Source: Modestobacter sp.
GTDB taxonomy: Bacteria; Actinomycetota; Actinomycetes; Mycobacteriales; Geodermatophilaceae
NCBI GenBank assembly: GCA_025965775.1
Contig: JAOPWG010000023.1
Coordinates: 1 to 24,654 of the forward strand
DNA: 24,654 nucleotides
Direction of reading: 5' to 3'
The notes under the pieces were generated by a model. It was not told where the DNA came from. It saw only the letters and a program-made list of their open reading frames with translations, and ran no database searches. Numbering within the stretch: position 1 is the first letter of the stretch; the number at the start of each line of letters is the position of its first letter. Shown here piece by piece: positions 21,886-24,654 of this stretch. The position numbers and the translations under genes are program-made.

Positions 21886-23609
21886 CCCGCCCAACTGGCC
21901 GCCCGGCCGCAGGGCTGCGAGTGGTGATGGCGGTACTCCTGATCGCCGCCACGGTGGGCGTGCCGTACGCGGCGAGGCCGGCGCCCCCGCCGCCTGCGAC
22001 GGCCTGGGTCGGGCCCACCCTCGAGGGCAGCGCCGGACACCGGGTCGACGCCGTGCGCGGGGTCGACGCCGAACAGCAGCACACGGCTGTGGCCGCAGAG
22101 GATCAGCGCCTGCTCACGCTCGTCGGGTCCGTCCGCTTCGGGTCGCGCCCCTACGTCCAGGCCGTCGGGGCGGTCGACACGCTGGTGCTGACCCCGAATG
22201 CCGCCACTTACGGCCTGGCGGACCTGCTGGCGCTGAATGCTGCGCAGGATCAGCCGGACGGCGGCGTGCTGCTGACCCAGAACGTCCTTGTCGCGCCGGG
22301 GGCGCGGCTGGCGATCGACGCACCCGGATCGACGGTGCGGCTGCGCAGCGACCAGTCCGGGTTCGTGTCCCTCGTGGCGTGGAAGGCCGACCTGTCGCTG
22401 GCCGGCGCCGACGGCGCACCCCTCGCGGTGAGCAGCTGGGACCCGGGCCGGAACGGTGTCGACTACGACGTCGTCGACGGCCGCGCTTACATCCGCGACG
22501 TCAGCGGTGCCATGCGGATCCAGAACGTGAACGTCTCCCACCTCGGGTTCTGGGCCGGGCGGACCAGCGGCGTGGCCTGGACCGGCAGTTCGAGATCCTC
22601 GGCGACGGGCAGCATCGTCGGGTCGACGTTCCGCGCCAACCATTACGGGGCCTTCGCCTCGGAGGGCCAGGGCCTGAGCATCACGGGCTCGTCCTTCACG
22701 GCCAACACCGTGGACGGGTTGTGTCTGCACCGGAGCACGACAGCGACGACGATCCAGTCGTCGTCGGCCCAGAGCAACGGCCGCGACGGCTTCTCTGCCG
22801 ACCAGGGCTCGGAGGGCATCGCCTTCACCGACGTGACGGCTGCCGACAACGCCGTCCATGGGATCGCTTTCAGCGGGACGCCGCTGTCGGCGGGCCGGTC
22901 GGCCGGCGGGGCGTCCATGCGGTCGTACGGCAAGGTCACGATCGCCGGCGGGCTGCTCCGGAACAACGGCAGGGCCGGCCTCCGCGTGGCCGGCGGCAAG
23001 GACGTCGCCGTCAGCAGCACCACGGTGATCGGCAATCGCGACGGCATCGTGCTGGCCGGCACCGTCGCACCGACGACGGTCGAGAACACGGTCATCACCG
23101 GCCAGCGGCTGGGCATCAGCGTGACCCGTGGCTCGGCCGCGGTCTCGGGCAACCGGGTCACCGACGCCGAGACGGCGATCCAGGTGCGGGATGCGAGCGT
23201 CGCGGTGACGAAGAACGTCGTCGCGCGGGCGACGAATCACGCCGTCTCGGTGATCGGCGCGGCCACGGGCTCCTCGCTGGTGGACAACACGATCGCCGGC
23301 CGGGGACCCAGCGGACTGGACACCTACCGCCTCAACCCGGGGGTCTCGATCCAGGCTTCGGGCAACGACATCGAGGGATGGACGCGGCACAGGGGCACCT
23401 GGAAGTACCTCTCGGCGTTCATCCCGACCCATCCGATGCTGGTTCTCTGGGTGGTGCTCCTGGGACTGCCGCTGGCGTTGCTCCTCCCGGGCCGCCGCCG
23501 GCGCGTCCCGGTCGGTACCGCGCCCTACTCGGACGGGTTCCGGCGGGAACATGCCGTTCCGCGCACGGTGGACGTCGTTCGCCGGGTCACCTTCAGCGGG
23601 CCGGTGTGA
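21882..23609 (+). CDS. Membrane-anchored right-handed parallel beta-helix protein
   Basis: A 575-residue exported protein. An N-terminal hydrophobic segment (about 12-30) looks like a signal peptide or anchor, followed by a Pro-rich linker. Residues about 130-500 are repeated short strands of the kind found in parallel beta-helix (PbH1) proteins such as C5-epimerases and polysaccharide lyases. The core NTVDGLCLHRSTTATTIQSS (275-294) and SNGRDGFSAD (298-307) lie where AlgG-type epimerases carry DPHD and the following NGRHG repeat. The DPH residues are not conserved, so epimerase activity is doubtful. A C-terminal membrane helix (517-537) and a basic tail follow. ATG at 21882 overlaps the synthase stop (ATGA). 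It probably handles the newly secreted glycan, as lyase, epimerase or binding guide. Confidence 0.75.
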   Translation: MTRPTGRPAAGLRVVMAVLLIAATVGVPYAARPAPPPPATAWVGPTLEGSAGHRVDAVRGVDAEQQHTAVAAEDQRLLTLVGSVRFGSRPYVQAVGAVDTLVLTPNAATYGLADLLALNAAQDQPDGGVLLTQNVLVAPGARLAIDAPGSTVRLRSDQSGFVSLVAWKADLSLAGADGAPLAVSSWDPGRNGVDYDVVDGRAYIRDVSGAMRIQNVNVSHLGFWAGRTSGVAWTGSSRSSATGSIVGSTFRANHYGAFASEGQGLSITGSSFTANTVDGLCLHRSTTATTIQSSSAQSNGRDGFSADQGSEGIAFTDVTAADNAVHGIAFSGTPLSAGRSAGGASMRSYGKVTIAGGLLRNNGRAGLRVAGGKDVAVSSTTVIGNRDGIVLAGTVAPTTVENTVITGQRLGISVTRGSAAVSGNRVTDAETAIQVRDASVAVTKNVVARATNHAVSVIGAATGSSLVDNTIAGRGPSGLDTYRLNPGVSIQASGNDIEGWTRHRGTWKYLSAFIPTHPMLVLWVVLLGLPLALLLPGRRRRVPVGTAPYSDGFRREHAVPRTVDVVRRVTFSGPV

Positions 23610-23659
23610 TGGGGGCCGCCATCGTCCGCCCAGGACCGGGCTGCTCCTACCGTGGGTGG

Positions 23660-24654
23660 ATGCTCAGACCGACGAGCCTGTTCGCCGTCCTCGGGCTGCT
23701 CGTGCTGACCGCCTGCACCTCGGGCTCCGGCGCGGGTCCGCAGGCCCACGGGTCGTCCTCCTCGACGGCTGACGGCTCGTCGACGTCGTCCGGCAACGGC
23801 GGTCCACCGACGCTGGGGCCGGCCACGCCTGCACCCGGCACGGCCGCGTGCGACGGCGGCGATGTCGTGGACGTCGCGGACGCCGACGGCCTGCGGCAGG
23901 CGCTGGACGGCGCCAGGCCCGGCCAGGTGATCCGGCTCGGCGACGGCCGGTACGAGGGGAACTTCGTCGCGACGGCACAGGCCGCCGTCGAGAATCCGAT
24001 CCGGCTGTGCGGCACGCGAAACGCGGTCCTGGACGGTGGCGACGTCAGCCACGGTTACACGCTGTACCTCAAGGACGCCTCGTACTGGCACGTCCTGGGG
24101 CTCACCGTCACCGGAGGACAGAAGGGCGTGATGGTCGACTCCGGCGTCGGCAACCGGATCGAGAACCTGCTGGTGACCTCGATGGGTGATGAGGCCATCC
24201 ACCTGCGCAGCCACAGCACCGGGAACGTCGTCATCGGCAACACGGTGCGCGACACCGGCCGGCGCAAGCCGAAGTTCGGCGAAGGCATCTACATAGGCAG
24301 CGCCAAGAGCAACTGGTGCCGGATCAGCACGTGCGAGCCCGATCGCAGTGACAGCAACGTCGTCGAGGGCAACGACATCGCCGGCACCACGGCCGAGTCC
24401 GTCGACATCAAGGAGGGCACCAGCGACGGCGTGCTCCGCGGCAACGTCTTCGACGGCTCCGGGATGGTCCAGGCCGACTCGTGGGTGGACGTGAAGGGCA
24501 ATTCCTGGTCGATCGAGGGCAACACCGGGAGGTCGAGTCCACAGGACGGCTTCCAGGTGCACCAGATCGTCGACGGCTGGGGCCTGGACACCGTCTTCTC
24601 CGGGAACACGGCGGTCCTGGACGCCGCGGGCTACGCCTTCAACGTTGCCGGCCC
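23660..24654 (+). CDS. Beta-helix lipoprotein, possible polysaccharide lyase (3'-truncated by window end)
   Basis: The frame is open from ATG 23660 to the window edge (331 codons). The N-terminus is a lipoprotein signal with lipobox LTAC (Cys19). A Ser/Gly/Pro-rich linker follows (20-62), and from about residue 66 a right-handed beta-helix domain resembling chondroitinase B/PL6-type proteins: GQVIRLGDGRYEG (88-100), LCGTRNAVLDGG (116-127), WHVLGLTVTGGQKGV (143-157), DEAIHLRSHSTGN (177-189). SVDIKEGTSDGVLRGN (247-262) recalls the lysine-bearing 'S-x-K' strand of PL6 lyases; this is inference. It starts 50 bases after the membrane-anchored beta-helix gene, probably in the same operon. It would sit on the outer membrane face and bind, cut or remodel the polysaccharide made by the synthase. 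Confidence 0.75.
   Translation, partial: MLRPTSLFAVLGLLVLTACTSGSGAGPQAHGSSSSTADGSSTSSGNGGPPTLGPATPAPGTAACDGGDVVDVADADGLRQALDGARPGQVIRLGDGRYEGNFVATAQAAVENPIRLCGTRNAVLDGGDVSHGYTLYLKDASYWHVLGLTVTGGQKGVMVDSGVGNRIENLLVTSMGDEAIHLRSHSTGNVVIGNTVRDTGRRKPKFGEGIYIGSAKSNWCRISTCEPDRSDSNVVEGNDIAGTTAESVDIKEGTSDGVLRGNVFDGSGMVQADSWVDVKGNSWSIEGNTGRSSPQDGFQVHQIVDGWGLDTVFSGNTAVLDAAGYAFNVAG

Noticed and set aside
1..24654. CRISPR arrays, tRNA/rRNA genes, transposases or attachment sites
   Set aside because: No repeat-spacer pattern, cloverleaf, transposase motif or flanking direct repeats were found by eye on either strand.

Overview
The window looks like chromosomal DNA of a very GC-rich actinobacterium. Almost every third codon position is G or C, GTG starts are common, and neighbouring genes are chained by 4-base GTGA or ATGA overlaps. 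The gene mix resembles Geodermatophilaceae-type soil or rock actinobacteria, but that placement is an inference. I see no rRNA, tRNA, insertion sequence, phage gene or CRISPR array.

Region 1 (1-7007, plus strand) is a tightly overlapping six-gene operon for a Wzx/Wzy-type surface polysaccharide. In order it encodes a GT2 glycosyltransferase, a GT4 glycosyltransferase, a Wzz-like chain-length protein, a Wzy-like polymerase or ligase, a Wzx-like flippase and a GNAT-fold acyltransferase. Region 2 (7078-12206, minus strand) converges on it. It encodes three tandem paralogous lysophospholipid-type (LpxL/PatA-like) acyltransferases, a GT4 glycosyltransferase and a FemAB/CelD-like GNAT protein. Together the two operons look like a machine that builds, exports and acylates a glycolipid or exopolysaccharide.

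Region 3 (12207-18645) mixes several units. A 449-base gap holds a possible relic of a membrane-protein gene. It is followed by an APS kinase with an unusual N-terminal domain and, convergent to it, the polyprenyl-phosphate sugar-1-phosphate (priming) transferase. The priming gene has a repeat-containing leader that includes a 15-codon upstream ORF overlapping its start. Next come a polytopic membrane protein of unknown function, three small genes (two encoding single-span membrane proteins), and a TauE/SafE permease.

Region 4 (18731-24654) looks like a second, synthase-type polysaccharide module. UDP-glucose dehydrogenase would supply UDP-glucuronate. After a 590-base gap come a hyaluronan/cellulose-synthase-like GT2, a translationally coupled membrane-anchored beta-helix protein, and a beta-helix lipoprotein cut by the window end. 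The layout recalls alginate-type systems (synthase plus beta-helix epimerase or lyase), but in a Gram-positive and fed by UDP-GlcA. The three-paralog acyltransferase cassette and this synthase/beta-helix module are the best candidates for something not well described.
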